Assembly (NCBI RefSeq): GCF_900162725.1
Contig: NZ_LT799418.1
Location: 1,286,856-1,350,855 of the forward strand
Source: Parabacteroides sp. Marseille-P3160
GTDB taxonomy: Bacteria; Bacteroidota; Bacteroidia; Bacteroidales; Tannerellaceae
Length of the DNA: 64,000 bases
Reading direction: 5' to 3'
The notes below the pieces were generated by a model that saw nothing but the letters and a program-made list of their open reading frames with translations, was not told the origin of the DNA and searched no databases. The translations under genes and the position numbers were made by a program. This document shows positions 63,861-64,000 of this stretch, piece by piece (positions within the stretch are counted from its first letter, which is position 1; every line of letters begins with the position of its first letter).

Positions 63861-64000
63861 GTCCCACTCCCTTGATATTCTTGATTGACACGGTGGAGTC
63901 CCCTGATAAATATTTCCTCATTTTGGAAATAAATACATCCAAACTTCTGGAAGTGAAATAATCATCTGTTCCCCAGAATTTTTTCAACAATTCTTCCCGC
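63838..64000 (-). CDS. Response regulator, OmpR-type DNA-binding C-terminus (partial, runs off the window)
   Basis: The last 53 codons of a minus-strand gene continue past the right edge. They read EELLKKFWGTDDYFTSRSLD, then VFISKMRKYLSGDSTVSIKN, then IKGVGLILE: the helix alpha-3 and wing of the winged-helix Trans_reg_C domain of OmpR/PhoB-type response regulators. The receiver domain must lie outside. It is probably one half of a two-component pair. It is not a sigma-54 activator type, so it is unlikely to be the regulator of the export operon's -24/-12 promoters. Confidence 0.85.
   Translation of the reverse strand, partial: REELLKKFWGTDDYFTSRSLDVFISKMRKYLSGDSTVSIKNIKGVGLILECLS

Overview
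The window looks like a chromosomal segment of a gut or oral Bacteroidales species, most likely Parabacteroides or a close relative. The grounds are a SusC/SusD pair with a BACON lipoprotein, Bacteroidota promoters (-7 box TAnnTTTG), an M60 mucinase-type peptidase with DUF5077/DUF3472 modules, fused FeoA-FeoB with its Cys-rich partner, a DUF4249 remnant, and many lipoproteins. The genus is an inference; no rRNA is present. I saw no tRNA, rRNA, insertion sequence, phage or CRISPR array.

Layout. (1) 0.2-8.4 kb, plus strand: a surface uptake locus of calcineurin-like phosphoesterase lipoprotein, SusC, SusD and BACON lipoprotein, closed by a 19-bp-stem bidirectional terminator. (2) 8.5-15.3 kb, minus strand: probable operon of a polytopic membrane protein, a beta-propeller lipoprotein with a CxxCH motif, and a very large M60 peptidase. 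(3) 15.3-23.6 kb: housekeeping genes (murB, a PhnP-like hydrolase, nth, pheS, a CorC/HlyC protein, a long lysine 2,3-aminomutase-like radical SAM protein, a CvfB-like S1 protein). (4) 23.6-41.9 kb: an AT-richer surface polysaccharide locus. Glycosyltransferases, methyltransferase, flippase, oxidoreductase and a TIM-barrel-like protein run on the plus strand and meet a minus-strand wza-wzz-wzy-GT operon; a UDP-glucose dehydrogenase gene diverges from wza. No priming sugar-phosphate transferase or tyrosine kinase domain is present. A roughly 1.1-kb gene-poor gap here (25.8-26.9 kb) carries a striking run of tetraloop hairpins. (5) 41.9-51.7 kb: a 59-aa Cys-rich FeoB partner, FeoAB, a Tat-exported oxidoreductase, an aldehyde dehydrogenase, a DODA-type dioxygenase, a broken TonB-receptor/DUF4249 fusion, a small barrel protein, and the lipid enzymes PAP2 and DgkA. 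(6) 51.8-63.2 kb: an export system with one membrane fusion protein, one ATPase, three pairs of FtsX-type permeases and a divergent TolC-like protein. The intergenic region between the two arms carries two near-consensus sigma-54 promoters facing away from each other around two tandem palindromes, placed symmetrically. (7) The right edge has a 22-bp tandem repeat, an 88-aa protein and the C-terminus of an OmpR-type response regulator.

Strongest leads: the symmetric sigma-54 control region of the export system with triplicated permease pairs; the hairpin cluster at 26.34-26.67 kb; the composite pseudogene at 49.0-49.8 kb with a 5-bp duplication exactly at its frameshift; and the possible operon coupling a CxxCH lipoprotein to a mucinase-type peptidase. 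All function calls rest on reading the translated sequence; no database search was made.
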